A stretch of 64,000 bases of DNA from Halostagnicola kamekurae (GTDB taxonomy: Archaea; Halobacteriota; Halobacteria; Halobacteriales; Natrialbaceae), in NCBI RefSeq assembly GCF_900116205.1, contig NZ_FOZS01000004.1:1-64000 (forward strand), given 5' to 3'. Positions 51,783-61,536 of this stretch are shown here, one piece after another. How positions within the stretch are numbered: the stretch's first letter is position 1; each line of letters starts with the position of its first letter. Position numbers and translations under genes: made by a program. A model generated the notes under the pieces. That model was given only the letters and a program-made list of their open reading frames with translations, was not told the origin of the DNA and made no database searches.

Positions 51783-53408
51783 ATGACACGAACGATTCTG
51801 GTTGCGGGGACCGCGAGCCACGTCGGGAAGTCGACGGTCGCGGCCGGCTTGTGTCGGTACCTCGCGAACCGCGGCGTCTCCGTCGCGCCGTTCAAGGGAC
51901 AGAACATGAGTAACAACGCGCGCGTCGTCGTTCGACCGACCGCTGTCGAAGAGCCGCCTGTCACCGAGCGGGGTTCCGACGAGACAGCGACGCACGCGGA
52001 TCAGTGGGGTGAAATCGGCGTCTCGCAGTACGTTCAAGCGAAAGCGGCCGGAATCGCCCCCACGACCGACATGAACCCGGTCCTGTTGAAGCCTCGCGGA
52101 GACGGCGAGAGCCAACTCGTCGTCCACGGGAGCGCGCGCACGCATCTCGCAGCCGGCGAGTACTACGAAGACTACTGGGGCCTCGCGCGCGAGGCGGCAC
52201 GCAAATCCTATCGGGGCCTCGCGGCGGATCACGACGTGATCGTCGCTGAAGGCGCGGGGAGCATCGCCGAGATCAACCTCCACGACCGAGATCTGGCGAA
52301 CGTCGAAACCGCACACTTTACCGACGCGACGATCGTGCTACTCGTCGATATCGAACGAGGCGGCGCGTTCGCGAGCCTCTACGGAACCCTCGAGTTGCTT
52401 CCGGACGATATTCGCGAGCGGGTTGCAGGCGCGATCATCACCAAATTCCGCGGCGATAGATCCCTCCTCGAGCCAGGGATCGAGTCGATCGAACGGCGAA
52501 CGGGCGTCCCAATTCTGGGCGTGATTCCGTACGACGATCCGGGGCTTCCGGAAGAAGACAGCGTGTCGCTTCCCGGGCCCGAGACGCGAAAAACGATCGG
52601 CGTCGACGACGGGACCCAGCGCGATCGATACCTCAAAATCGCCGTCCCCCGACTGCCACGTATTTCGAACGCGACGGATCTCGAGGCGCTCGCGGCCCAC
52701 CCCGATGTCGCGGTCGAGTACGTCCCGCTCGAGGGAGGGGCTATCGACTCCGATGAGTCCGACGCCATCGTTCTACCCGGCACAAAGAACACGGTCGACG
52801 ATCTACTCGCGATCGAAGCGTCGGGACTCGGTGCTGAAATTGCGGATTTCGACGGCCCGATCGTCGGCATCTGCGGCGGCTATCAGATGCTCGGCGAGCG
52901 GATAACGAACGCGTCAGTCGAGGGAACCGGCGACCGTGACGTCGTCGAGGGGATCGGCTTGCTCCCGATCGAGACCGCTTTCGACGGTGAGAAGGTGGTA
53001 GAGCAGACCACCGTCGAAATCGACGGAAGCGAGTCGACGCTGCTGGCGGAGGCGACCGGGACCGCGTCGGGATACGAGATCCACGTCGGCAAAACCACCG
53101 CCCTCGAGCGCGTCGGACGCCCGCTGGGCGAGGCGAGCGCCGCACGCGGAAAGGTCCTCGGAACCTACCTGCACGGACTCTTCGAGAACGACGCCGTTCG
53201 CCACGCGTTCGTCGACTACCTCCGTGCTCGAGCGGACGACTCGATACTCCAAACCGACGGAGACGCGGCCGAACGATCGGGATCGGCGGACGGCGCTCGA
53301 GCGAGCGACCCAGATAAAACGCACGCGGCGAAATCGCCCTACGACCGCGCGGCGGCGCTCGTCGCCGACCACGTCGATTTATCGGAACTCGGAGTTGAAT
53401 TCGACTAA
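51783..53408 (+). CDS. cobQ: Adenosylcobyric acid synthase
   Basis: A 541-residue amidotransferase (CbiP/CobQ) that amidates adenosylcobyrinic acid side chains using glutamine and [23 protein letters not shown] is the P-loop of the BioD-like synthetase domain, followed by [13 protein letters not shown] and [20 protein letters not shown]. The C-terminal glutaminase domain has [14 protein letters not shown] with the nucleophilic Cys and [12 protein letters not shown] with the His. The start at 51783 is preferred; an ATG 15 bases earlier adds five residues. It has a charged insertion near the end (about 480-505) with no family counterpart. It is in the same direction as cobA. Confidence 0.93.
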   Translation: MTRTILVAGTASHVGKSTVAAGLCRYLANRGVSVAPFKGQNMSNNARVVVRPTAVEEPPVTERGSDETATHADQWGEIGVSQYVQAKAAGIAPTTDMNPVLLKPRGDGESQLVVHGSARTHLAAGEYYEDYWGLAREAARKSYRGLAADHDVIVAEGAGSIAEINLHDRDLANVETAHFTDATIVLLVDIERGGAFASLYGTLELLPDDIRERVAGAIITKFRGDRSLLEPGIESIERRTGVPILGVIPYDDPGLPEEDSVSLPGPETRKTIGVDDGTQRDRYLKIAVPRLPRISNATDLEALAAHPDVAVEYVPLEGGAIDSDESDAIVLPGTKNTVDDLLAIEASGLGAEIADFDGPIVGICGGYQMLGERITNASVEGTGDRDVVEGIGLLPIETAFDGEKVVEQTTVEIDGSESTLLAEATGTASGYEIHVGKTTALERVGRPLGEASAARGKVLGTYLHGLFENDAVRHAFVDYLRARADDSILQTDGDAAERSGSADGARASDPDKTHAAKSPYDRAAALVADHVDLSELGVEFD

Positions 53409-53472
53409 CGGGCGTGTACAGTTCGCGCCTAGTAAGACCGGTTTCGAACCGCCCGCGTCTAATCCGTATCGA

Positions 53473-53874
53473 TTAATTGGTAGTAGAACTCGACTCCTGA
53501 CGATACGTGCCGAGTAACTCCTCGAGAATCAGACACTCCTGGTCGGTCTGATCGTAGTGGGTGTCGATAAACCGTTCTGCGGCCTCGTAGTTGCCGCGGA
53601 GGCCGTGCTTTCGAACGGCGATCACCGACTCGAGGAAGAAGGTTCCGCCGTCGGCGTTGGCCGTGGGTTTACGGTTTCTGTCAGCGAAGTTCAGTTCAGA
53701 TTTGATCTCGTCGAAGTTGAAGGTCTCGACTTCGTGGTCCGGATCGAGCAGGGTGAGTACGTATTCGGCCGAGAATCGATAGAACTCGGATTTGCTCTCG
53801 AACATACCGTCTTCGACGAGGCCGTCGATCTCCTCGACCACGTCGTCCGGATATCTGACGGTATCCTTTGCCAT
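53473..53874 (-). CDS. Ribbon-helix-helix (CopG-like) protein
   Basis: A 133-residue protein. MAKDTVRYPDDVVEEIDGLV and EDGMFESKSEFYRFSAEYVL form a ribbon-helix-helix DNA-binding motif. The remaining 80 residues have an acidic, helical character with no known domain (HEVETFNFDEIKSELNFADR). Haloarchaeal proteins of this kind regulate various operons, including cell-division genes in the CdrS/CdrL case; I cannot assign this one. The start MAKDT is chosen because the longer frame lacks family sequence. It is convergent with cobQ. Confidence 0.72.
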   Translation of the reverse strand: MAKDTVRYPDDVVEEIDGLVEDGMFESKSEFYRFSAEYVLTLLDPDHEVETFNFDEIKSELNFADRNRKPTANADGGTFFLESVIAVRKHGLRGNYEAAERFIDTHYDQTDQECLILEELLGTYRQESSSTTN

Positions 53875-54055
53875 GTAAAGTCCAATACAGCGAGAGATAA
53901 TGATAGTTTTGGGCCGCGCGGATGGAGGGTGCACGGAAGCAAACTCCGTGTGGTGTATCGGACTCGGTCGAAACGTCTCGCACGAACATACTGTAAATTA
54001 TCCTATAGTATGTATAAACAGGTTTATTATTTATCATACGGTACTAGCGCTCGCA

Positions 54056-54307
54056 ATGGTAGACGAATCCGAACTCCGAGACCAGATGACAGAAGCGTTC
54101 GAAGGCGCAGACTACCCCATTTCCAGTCCGATGGACCTCGTCCCGGCACTGCCGAACGGGCCCGGAACGAAGTTCGAGTCGGGGGACTTCTCGATGACGG
54201 CGATGGAACTGAACACGAAACTCTCGGGTGGAGACTTTCCCTACGAGTCCGTCGACGCGTTCGTCGACGACGTCATCGAGAATTTGAAAGAGCAAGGAGA
54301 GATCTAA
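54056..54307 (+). CDS. MTH865-family protein, copy 2
   Basis: An 83-residue protein closely related to the one at 49768. LRDQMTEAFEGADYPISSPM and DLVPALPNGPGTKFESGDFS align directly with copy 1, and FPYESVDAFVDDVIENLKEQ is the common C-terminus. Its upstream DNA is AT-rich, with a TATA-like segment (tttattatttat) about 20-30 nt before the ATG, consistent with its own leaderless promoter. Function unknown. Confidence 0.82.
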   Translation: MVDESELRDQMTEAFEGADYPISSPMDLVPALPNGPGTKFESGDFSMTAMELNTKLSGGDFPYESVDAFVDDVIENLKEQGEI

Positions 54308-54592
54308 CGGCGTTGGCAGTTCCTGATCGATTCTGAATATTCGACTCGATCGACCACTTCGTTGAGTATACACGACAGCCGGCCCCGGATCGGTTTCCGA
54401 TGACGGATTTCGAACGAGTTCGATAGCGATGGATTCTCGGCGGTAGACAGCCTCCCCTCGCTTTGATCGCTGCTGCCTGCCGGCGGCCCGACGAACAGAC
54501 CACTACCTTTTTGTTTCATCACGACAATCCATTGATAGAAATGAATGGTGTGTTGGTGCGTCGGCCGTCCGTTCGCTTTACCTCGAGAGCGT

Positions 54593-56587
54593 ATGAGTGA
54601 TGTCCTCGACGGCGACATCGTACTGGTTTCACCAGCTGATCGGGGACGACTGGAGTCCACGTTCGAGAACGACGATCGCGTGACCGTCCGGCGAGTCGTC
54701 GAACCGGCAGAGGTTTCGCGATCGATCGTCGACGGCAGTTCGACATCCCTCGTCCTCGAACTCGACGATCCGGAGACCGTTCAAACGACACTCCGACGGA
54801 TCGACCCGGTGACGACTTCGTCGAGCGTGCTGGTCGCACCGAAGGCGGGAAGCGAGAAACTCGCAGCAGTCGCATTTCGGAACGGAGCCACGGACTACAT
54901 CGTCGAGGACGCGGAGGCGCCGACCGGTGATCGAATCGTAGACAGTCTCCAACGACGACGAGCCGCCACCGACCCGGCGGTCGGCGTTTCCATGGGTCAC
55001 GCGGTCGAGAACGACGAGCGGCTGTTCGAGCGGGGGCTCCCCGAAGAGGCGTTCGTCATCGACGAGGACGGAACGTATCTCGACGCGCAGATCAGCGAAA
55101 ACGCCTCGGAGCTGTACTCGTTTCCCGCGGAGGATCTCATCGGACTACAGTTCGACGACGTCTTCTCGCCGACGGTCGCGTCCAAGTTACACGAGTGTGT
55201 CACGCGGACGATCGAAACCGGCGAGATCCAATCGATCGAATACACGGCCCAGACGGCTGCCGGCGCACGGAAGTTCGAGGCGCGCGTCGTTCTGGTCGAC
55301 GAGGAGAGACGGGGCGACCGAGCAGTCGTCTGGCTCGCTCGGGACATCACCGATCTACGAGCCAAACAGGAGGCAGTTCGGTCCCGCCAGGAGCGTCTCG
55401 AGCGGATCAACGAAATCAACGAGGTCATCAAAGAGGTCGTCGGAACGGTCGTCGAATCACCGACCCGGTCTGCGATCGAACGAAACGTCTGTGAGCGACT
55501 CGTCGAATCAAACCTCTATCGCTGTGCTATCGTCGGTGGTATCGGACAGGATACCGACGTGTTCTACCGGACCGGACGCGGCGGCACTGACCCCGAACTC
55601 GAATCACTACTCGAGGAGGACCTTGGATACGAGACGGTTATCGAGACGGCCGAAGCGCGTACGTTCAGCAACGGTGCTCACGGATATCAGCTTCCCGAAT
55701 CGCTCGGAAAGACCGAACCGCACCTCGAGAGTAACTCGGCGATCGTCGTTCCCATCGATCACGACGAGGTCGTCTACGGTGTGTTGGTGGTGCTCGCGAC
55801 CAGAGCGAACGCGTTCGGATCGAGAGAGCGCGAGTGCTTTCAGTTGTTGGGTGAATCCGTGGGCTTTTCGATCAACGCTGTAAAGAACAGACGGCTACTC
55901 TTTTCGGATTCGGTCGTCGAACTCGAGATCAGGATCGACGGCGGCGATTCGATCTCGTTTGATCTGACGGAAGAGTACGACTGTACGTGCTCGCTGAAAT
56001 GGGCTGGAGTGACGACCGACGGCAAAACGTATCAGTACGTCGTGGTCGACGGAATCGACGGCGAGACCGTTCGCCAGGAGGCGACCGACCACGACTCCGT
56101 ACAGGAGTGTCGTGTGATCCACGACGGGGACCGCCGGTGTATCATCGAACTCCGACTCGTCGAATCGGCCGTCCGAGCGCTCTCGAATCTCGGGGTCACG
56201 ATCCGAGACATCACGGTCGAGGATACCGTTGGAACCTGCATCCTCGACGTTCCCGGAGAGGCGGACATCAGGGAGATACTCACGACGCTCGGACAGATCT
56301 ACCAGCGCACCGAACTCGTCGCCCGACGCGAAGTCGACCGATCGATACGGACGACCGCGCAAAAACGGGATCGAGTACTCGACGCGTTGACGGACAAACA
56401 ACTCACCACCCTCAGGGTGGCCTACTACGGCGGGTACTTCGATTGGCCGCGCGGGAGCACCGGCGAAGAAATAGCAGCGGCGATGGACGTCGCACCGCCG
56501 ACGATGCACCAGCATCTGCGGAAAGCATTACAGGAACTGCTCCGCGAATTCCTCGAGGAAGGGACGAAAGCGGATTTCGGTCGCTGA
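54593..56587 (+). CDS. Bat-like sensor/regulator with PAS, GAF and HTH-10 domains
   Basis: A 664-residue regulator of the bacterio-opsin activator type. Residues about 1-125 look like a receiver fold (GDIVLVSPADRGRLEST, FRNGATDYIVEDAE) but lack the phospho-Asp. Residues about 145-265 are a PAS domain (EEAFVIDEDGTYLDAQISEN ... VVWLARDITDLRA). A GAF-like segment follows (about 290-440), then the bacterioopsin-activator domain (SFDLTEEYDCTCSLKWAGVT) and a C-terminal HTH-10 helix-turn-helix (LTDKQLTTLRVAYYGGYFDW, TGEEIAAAMDVAPPTMHQHL). Such proteins sense oxygen, light or redox signals and activate transcription. The target is unknown. The start at 54593 precedes the receiver-like domain. Confidence 0.85.
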   Translation: MSDVLDGDIVLVSPADRGRLESTFENDDRVTVRRVVEPAEVSRSIVDGSSTSLVLELDDPETVQTTLRRIDPVTTSSSVLVAPKAGSEKLAAVAFRNGATDYIVEDAEAPTGDRIVDSLQRRRAATDPAVGVSMGHAVENDERLFERGLPEEAFVIDEDGTYLDAQISENASELYSFPAEDLIGLQFDDVFSPTVASKLHECVTRTIETGEIQSIEYTAQTAAGARKFEARVVLVDEERRGDRAVVWLARDITDLRAKQEAVRSRQERLERINEINEVIKEVVGTVVESPTRSAIERNVCERLVESNLYRCAIVGGIGQDTDVFYRTGRGGTDPELESLLEEDLGYETVIETAEARTFSNGAHGYQLPESLGKTEPHLESNSAIVVPIDHDEVVYGVLVVLATRANAFGSRERECFQLLGESVGFSINAVKNRRLLFSDSVVELEIRIDGGDSISFDLTEEYDCTCSLKWAGVTTDGKTYQYVVVDGIDGETVRQEATDHDSVQECRVIHDGDRRCIIELRLVESAVRALSNLGVTIRDITVEDTVGTCILDVPGEADIREILTTLGQIYQRTELVARREVDRSIRTTAQKRDRVLDALTDKQLTTLRVAYYGGYFDWPRGSTGEEIAAAMDVAPPTMHQHLRKALQELLREFLEEGTKADFGR

Positions 56588-56734
56588 GTCGCTACAACTT
56601 CACACTCGATTCGGGGTACCACCGTATGGCAATTGCGTCTTCCAGTACGGTTTTGCGCTACCGACAGAGGGCGAGACCGGTGCTCGAGAGTTGGCACTCC
56701 AAGCTGCGGGTCGTTGAGAATAGCCAGTGGCTCG

Positions 56735-57082
56735 TTATTCCTCGTCAGAATCTTCGTCGCCGCGTGCGAAGCTCGCCGCAGTGTTCGACGCTTCGCCGGC
56801 ACCGGCGGACGGTCCTTCGATGAGTTCCTCGAAGTCGTCCACTTCGTTGTACTGATCCTGATAGACCAGCGCTGCTTTTCCGAGCGACGTGATCTCGTAC
56901 AGTCCGGAGCGCTCGGCGGGTCCGATTTTCTCGACGAGACCGTAGTCCTCGAGCACCGGCAGTCGGGTATTGATGTTCTTTCGGCTCTTGTCGGTATGGG
57001 CAGACAAATTCGTTGCGACGTTTCGGCCCTTGTCTTCGAGCGCCTCGAGAATCAGGAAGTCGGTTGGTTGTCTCAGTTTCAT
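56735..57082 (-). CDS. PhiH1-repressor-like winged-helix protein
   Basis: A 115-residue DNA-binding protein. MKLRQPTDFLILEALEDKGR, then NVATNLSAHTDKSRKNINTR and LPVLEDYGLVEKIGPAERSG with LYEITSLGKAALVYQDQY, form the winged helix of the family named after the phage phiH1 repressor. The C-terminal 35 residues are an acidic tail. Such proteins are widespread in haloarchaeal chromosomes and need not be phage-derived. It is convergent with the Bat-like gene. Confidence 0.82.
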   Translation of the reverse strand: MKLRQPTDFLILEALEDKGRNVATNLSAHTDKSRKNINTRLPVLEDYGLVEKIGPAERSGLYEITSLGKAALVYQDQYNEVDDFEELIEGPSAGAGEASNTAASFARGDEDSDEE

Positions 57083-57269
57083 CTCTTGTTCTCTTGTACT
57101 GTACTCTATTTCCAGTGGTAACTAATACTTTCGGCTTCGACCCGACAAAAATTGTGAAAAGATTTAGAGTGTTTCGCAGAAATGTTCGCATTATCGGGCA
57201 GTTATACACGATTTTGTGTCGATAAAACCCGTCAATTCCGGTGTGTAGTCGAAGAGCGTACAGTATCTG

Positions 57270-58121
57270 TCACTGGACGGTCCGCTGGGAGGGCCGTCCG
57301 ACCGCGTTCATCTGAGAACGCTTCGAGCGCGCGAGCGCGTCTGACTCGAGCCAGTGTAAGAACGATGCAACTGCGGCTGGCGAATCGAGCCGCGCAGACG
57401 CCCTGGACGGGGCTGGCTCGCCGACGAGGATTCCGATCCCCTCGGGTTCGACGGCCTCGAACGCTAATTCGTCCGTCGTATCATCGCCGAGATAGACTAC
57501 CAGCGAGTCCGCGGGGACGGACCGCCGGAGGACTTCGACCGCGTTTCCTTTCCCCCAGGGGATTCGCGGCGAGATCTCGAGGATCCGTCTGCCGCGCGAG
57601 TACGTCAATCGGCCCTCACCGACTCGGTCGAGGACCGATTTCGTTACTCGCCGGATCGTCTCGCGTCTGTCTGGCGAGTTCGACCGCCGGTGAACGGTCG
57701 CCGTCAGTCGCTTGTTTTCGACCCAACAATCATCGAACGAATCGAACGCGTCCGAGAGTTCGATACAGGAACGGTCGACGAGCGTCGAGCGTTTCCGAGC
57801 GATCGGGTGGACCGAAACCGAACCGCGACGCTGAATCTCGAGGCCGTGATTGCCGGCGAAGAGACTCGGGCCGTCGAGTCTCGAGCGGACGTCTGCGAGC
57901 GAGCGCCCGCTCACGACCGCCGTTCGAACCGTCGGATTCGATGCGAGAGACTGCACCGCGTCGACGGCCGTCGTCAGCGGGGTCGCCTCCGACGGGTCGT
58001 CGACGATCGGAGCCATCGTTCCGTCGAAATCCAGACAGAGCAAGACGGAATCCGTCTCGCGAAGCGCCGATCGGATGCGTGGCAACTGCTCGTCGACGGG
58101 TATCGGGCTGTCCTTCGACAT
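57270..58121 (-). CDS. otsB: Trehalose-6-phosphate phosphatase
   Basis: A 283-residue HAD-family phosphatase that releases trehalose from trehalose-6-phosphate. VLLCLDFDGTMAPIVDDPSE (26-45) contains the nucleophile Asp31 and Asp33. VRTAVVSGRSLADVRSRLDG and FAGNHGLEIQRRGSV follow, and VVYLGDDTTDELAFEAVEPE is the Mg-binding HAD motif. It starts two bases after the otsA stop, so the two form an operon. Trehalose, or its sulfated form in some haloalkaliphiles, acts as a compatible solute. Confidence 0.93.
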   Translation of the reverse strand: MSKDSPIPVDEQLPRIRSALRETDSVLLCLDFDGTMAPIVDDPSEATPLTTAVDAVQSLASNPTVRTAVVSGRSLADVRSRLDGPSLFAGNHGLEIQRRGSVSVHPIARKRSTLVDRSCIELSDAFDSFDDCWVENKRLTATVHRRSNSPDRRETIRRVTKSVLDRVGEGRLTYSRGRRILEISPRIPWGKGNAVEVLRRSVPADSLVVYLGDDTTDELAFEAVEPEGIGILVGEPAPSRASARLDSPAAVASFLHWLESDALARSKRSQMNAVGRPSQRTVQ

Positions 58122-58123
58122 CG

Positions 58124-59809
58124 TTAGACCGGCGACTGGTGTTCGTTCGTCAGTTCGTCGAGAGTGTCAGCGCCGTCTCGAACACGCTGCATCTGGGCGA
58201 ACTGGTCTCGCATCCACGAATCCAAATCGGCGTCGAAGACGCGCTCGCGAAGCACCGACATCCGTCGTCGCTTCTCCCCTCGCGCCGTCGTCAAGACACG
58301 CTCGAGCGTTTCCGTGAACTGATCGGTCCTGTTGGGAGCGATCGAAAACGCGTGGGAGCCGAGCATCTCGTGTGCGCCGACGCGATTGCTCAACAGCAGC
58401 GCTCCCAGTTCGTCGACGCTGGCGGCCAGATACTCCTGTGCGACTAGATTCATCCCGTCGCAGACGGGACTCACCAACATTACGTCGGCGTTGCGGTACA
58501 ATGCGCACAAATCCTCCTGTGGAAGGATGTCTTCGGTGTAGACGATCGGTTGCCACTCGTCGGTGCCAAAACGTACGTTGATCCGTTCGACTTGCTGTCG
58601 GACAGCAGACCCCAGTTGTTGATAGGCAGGAATAGTAGTTCGCGACGGCGTCGCTTTCTGGACGAACGTAAACGACCCCCGCCACTGCGGATTCCGTTCG
58701 AAGAACGTTTCGACCGCGGCGAGTCGTTGGGGAATACCCTTCGTGTAATCGAGCCGGTCGACGCCGAGTCCGACCGCGTTCGACTGGGGAATCCCGTACT
58801 CGTCGCAGATCGATTCCCAGTTGCTCGAATCTGTCTCTCGGGACATCGTCGCGTACGACGACGCATCGACGCCCATCGGCGTCGCGACGACTCGAGTCTC
58901 GTTTCCGTCGTACCTGATCGTTCGGGTAGATCGGTCAACCGTCGCGGACGGGAGGAAGACGTCGACACACTCGAGGAACGTATCCGCGTACTGATCGACG
59001 TGAAAACCCAGCAAATCGTTCCCGAGCAAACCGTCGAGTAACTCGGACCCTATCGGGCAGTGGTCGAACGTCTCCGGGGATGGCCACGGGATGTGCCAGA
59101 AGTGAGCGACCGTCACCGAATCGGGAACGCGGTCCCGGATGAGTCGCGGTGCGAAACCGAGGTGATAATCCTGTAACCAGACGACCGACTCCTCGGACGC
59201 GTGTCTCGAAACTGCCGTCGCGAACCGGTCGTTGATCCGTCGGTACCACTCGAGATCGCCCGGCCGGTCGTCTATCAGCTGTTCGAACCCGTGACAGAGC
59301 GGCCACAGTACCCGGTTGCTAAATCCGTAGTAGTACGAATCTACGGCTTGCTCGGAAAACCAGAGCCGTCGAAGCGTGTACTCTCCCTCGTCCGGCGGAA
59401 CGCGCACGCAGTCGTTCTCGTCGACGACCGCCTCGTCAGCGTCGCCGTCGCCCCACGCGATCCACGTCCCGTTCGATCGACGAAGGACGGGATCCAGTCC
59501 AGCAGTGAGGCCGCCAGTCGGTTCGTCGACCGTGATCTGTCGGTCCGACGCATCGGTAGCGTCTTCCTCACCGTCCGATACTGATTCCACTCCGGATTCG
59601 TCGGGCTCATCGATCTCCTCTGCGAACTCGTGGCGATAGGGCTGGCGGTTCGAAACCACGATCAGCGATTCGGGACACACGCTCGAAAGAGACGGCAGCT
59701 GCGTATCGCGGTCGGTCCGTCCACCGGACCGATAGTCCGAGTCGATTCGGTTGGTAGTAGAGACACTTCGTCGCCCGATCGATCGCCCTCGCTTCTCGAG
59801 ATTTCGCAT
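58124..59809 (-). CDS. otsA: Trehalose-6-phosphate synthase
   Basis: A 561-residue GT-B glycosyltransferase (family 20) joining UDP-glucose or a related donor with glucose-6-phosphate. LIVVSNRQPYRHEFAEEIDE and TVDEPTGGLTAGLDPVLRRS form the N-terminal substrate loop, VWLQDYHLGFAPRLIRDRVP and AHFWHIPWPSPETF follow, then LGVDRLDYTKGIPQRLAAVE and VCDGMNLVAQEYLAAS bind the donor. It is longer than E. coli OtsA, with an N-terminal polar extension of about 47 residues and an acidic insertion at about residues 67-90. The promoter must lie between 59810 and 60030. It heads the otsA-otsB operon. Confidence 0.92.
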   Translation of the reverse strand: MRNLEKRGRSIGRRSVSTTNRIDSDYRSGGRTDRDTQLPSLSSVCPESLIVVSNRQPYRHEFAEEIDEPDESGVESVSDGEEDATDASDRQITVDEPTGGLTAGLDPVLRRSNGTWIAWGDGDADEAVVDENDCVRVPPDEGEYTLRRLWFSEQAVDSYYYGFSNRVLWPLCHGFEQLIDDRPGDLEWYRRINDRFATAVSRHASEESVVWLQDYHLGFAPRLIRDRVPDSVTVAHFWHIPWPSPETFDHCPIGSELLDGLLGNDLLGFHVDQYADTFLECVDVFLPSATVDRSTRTIRYDGNETRVVATPMGVDASSYATMSRETDSSNWESICDEYGIPQSNAVGLGVDRLDYTKGIPQRLAAVETFFERNPQWRGSFTFVQKATPSRTTIPAYQQLGSAVRQQVERINVRFGTDEWQPIVYTEDILPQEDLCALYRNADVMLVSPVCDGMNLVAQEYLAASVDELGALLLSNRVGAHEMLGSHAFSIAPNRTDQFTETLERVLTTARGEKRRRMSVLRERVFDADLDSWMRDQFAQMQRVRDGADTLDELTNEHQSPV

Positions 59810-59953
59810 TCGCTGAAACAGGACAGGGTCCCCACGCGTTGGTTCGCCGCCTGCAACCGCATGGTAGTCTAATAGCGCCCGATAGTAGTCAGTCTCGAGA
59901 ACTGGTCAGTCGACTGGTGAACGAGTTCGTGTGCCGAGTAACCGTATGGGCGG

Positions 59954-59972
59954 ACACCACGTTTCCGGTGAA
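59954..59972 (+). repeat. Origin repeat copy, distal
   Basis: The 19-mer acaccacgtttccggtgaa is identical to the copy at 61249-61267 but lies on the far side of orc1, between its stop codon and the otsA start. Confidence 0.7.
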
Positions 59973-60030
59973 TAGAGGAGTCGGAAAAGCGGTGATCGAT
60001 CCCGAGGCGAGTGGCTGCCGAGATGGACTG

Positions 60031-61239
60031 TTACTCGGATTCGACGGTTTCGACGAGGACCTTCTGTACTACGTCCGGATCCTCGAGCAACTGGTGTTCC
60101 GTATAACTTCCCTCGGCGCTACCCCCGCTCTGTCGGGACTGCTCGATGATATCGAGGAACGCGTGTTCTTTCAGCAGGTCCCTGACCCGCCGCAACGAGA
60201 GCGTGTCCGATCCCTCCTGCCGGCAGATCTCCTCGTAGACGTCGAAAATTCGGGTCGTCCGGAAACCGTCTTCGTCCGTTTCGTTCAACGAAAGTACCGC
60301 AAGCGCCTGCAGAACGTACCGCGAGTGTGGGGTCGACCCGCGGATGAGCTCGCGGAACCGATCGGTTTCGGCCCGCTCACGGGCCTGCACCACGAACTCC
60401 TCGCGAACGGTTTCGCTCGAGTTCGACTGGGCGATCTCACCCGCGTACCGGAGAATGTCGATCGCTTTCCTGGCGTCTCCGTGCTCTCTGGCGGCAAGGG
60501 CCGCCGCACGCGGAATGACGGAGGGCTCGAGCACGCCGTCTTTGAAGGCGTCGCTCCGGGCCTGCATGATATCTCGTAGCTGGTTCGCATCGTAGGGCGG
60601 AAAGACGAACTCGCGCTCACACAGCGACGATTTGACGCGTTCGTCCATTCGATCCTTGTACTTGATCTTGTTGCTGATGCCGATGACACCAATCTTGCAG
60701 TCCGTCAGCTTCCCGGCTTCGCCCGCGCGCGAAAGTTGCATTAGAATGTCGTCGTCGTCGAGTTTGTCGACTTCGTCCAGGATGATGAGAACGACGCCAT
60801 ACTGGGAGTCGAGAACCTGCCAGAGACGCTTGTAGTACGTCGACGTGCTCAACCCTTTGTCCGGGATTTTGATGTCGGTCGCCTCCGAGTTGTTCATCGA
60901 ATAGGCGATCGTCTGGACGGCCTGCGTTTCCGTGTTGTCCTGTGCGCAGTCGACGTAGGCGAACTCCGCGGTGACACCCTCCTCTTTGGCGACCCGCACG
61001 AGTCGTTCGGAGATATGTTTGGCACAGAGCGATTTCCCGGTACCCGTTTTTCCGTATATCAATAGATTGCTGGGGCTTTGTCCGAAGATAGCGGGGTTGA
61101 CGGCGTTCGCGAGGTCCGCAATTTCGTCGTCTCGACCGACGATACGGCCTTCCTCTGGCAGATGGTTGATCTCGAGGAGTTCTTTGTTCTCGAATATGTG
61201 GTCGTCTCTCGTAAAGAGATCGTCACCGGAACTCGACAT
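60031..61239 (-). CDS. orc1: Orc1/Cdc6 replication initiator protein
   Basis: A 402-residue AAA+ protein that binds origin recognition boxes and loads the MCM helicase. NLLIYGKTGTGKSLCAKHI (59-77) is Walker A, and GVVLIILDEVDKLDDDDI is Walker B. GVIGISNKIKYKDRMDERVK is the sensor-1 region, and SSLCEREFVFPPYDANQL lies near sensor 2. The C-terminal 100 residues are the winged helix that contacts the repeats (SHYVLQALAVL-like SRYVLQALAVLSLNETDEDG). Repeats in direct and inverted orientation lie on both sides of it, so it probably specifies a cognate origin. It is transcribed away from the AT-rich origin centre. Confidence 0.95.
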   Translation of the reverse strand: MSSSGDDLFTRDDHIFENKELLEINHLPEEGRIVGRDDEIADLANAVNPAIFGQSPSNLLIYGKTGTGKSLCAKHISERLVRVAKEEGVTAEFAYVDCAQDNTETQAVQTIAYSMNNSEATDIKIPDKGLSTSTYYKRLWQVLDSQYGVVLIILDEVDKLDDDDILMQLSRAGEAGKLTDCKIGVIGISNKIKYKDRMDERVKSSLCEREFVFPPYDANQLRDIMQARSDAFKDGVLEPSVIPRAAALAAREHGDARKAIDILRYAGEIAQSNSSETVREEFVVQARERAETDRFRELIRGSTPHSRYVLQALAVLSLNETDEDGFRTTRIFDVYEEICRQEGSDTLSLRRVRDLLKEHAFLDIIEQSRQSGGSAEGSYTEHQLLEDPDVVQKVLVETVESE

Positions 61240-61248
61240 GGGTCACTG

Positions 61249-61267
61249 ACACCACGTTTCCGGTGAA
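61249..61267 (+). repeat. Origin recognition box, left copy 1 (orc1 promoter)
   Basis: acaccacgtttccggtgaa, located 10-28 bases upstream of the orc1 start codon, so Orc1 binding here could also control its own gene. Confidence 0.8.
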
Positions 61268-61391
61268 TTATCTTTACTGTTTGGATCGGATGGAATCGGT
61301 CGGCAGCGAATCGCGGATCTCGTCTCGAGGGAGGGATCGGCGTTCCCAGAGAAGGACCACCGGTGGGCGAAGCGTATTCTCGAGCGCGCAC

Positions 61392-61410
61392 ACACCGAGT
61401 TTCCGGTGAA
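61392..61410 (+). repeat. Origin recognition box, left copy 2
   Basis: acaccgagtttccggtgaa, followed by aggg. Confidence 0.8.
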
Positions 61411-61517
61411 AGGGATCGAAGGGCGGCCGATCGCCAGAAACACTGGATACGGAGATAGTGGACGATAGGTACAGCGGAGACTGACAAACACAGTGGAGAT
61501 AGTTGGTGGAGACAGAC

Positions 61518-61536
61518 ACACCGTGTTTCCGGTGAA
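61518..61536 (+). repeat. Origin recognition box, left copy 3
   Basis: acaccgtgtttccggtgaa, followed by a G-rich stretch (gaaagggcgggg). Confidence 0.82.

Noticed and set aside
57182-58447. Open frame (421 codons) antisense to otsB and otsA
   Set aside because: Its translation is Arg/Ser/Pro-rich with no family sequence, and it spans two unmistakable genes on the other strand.
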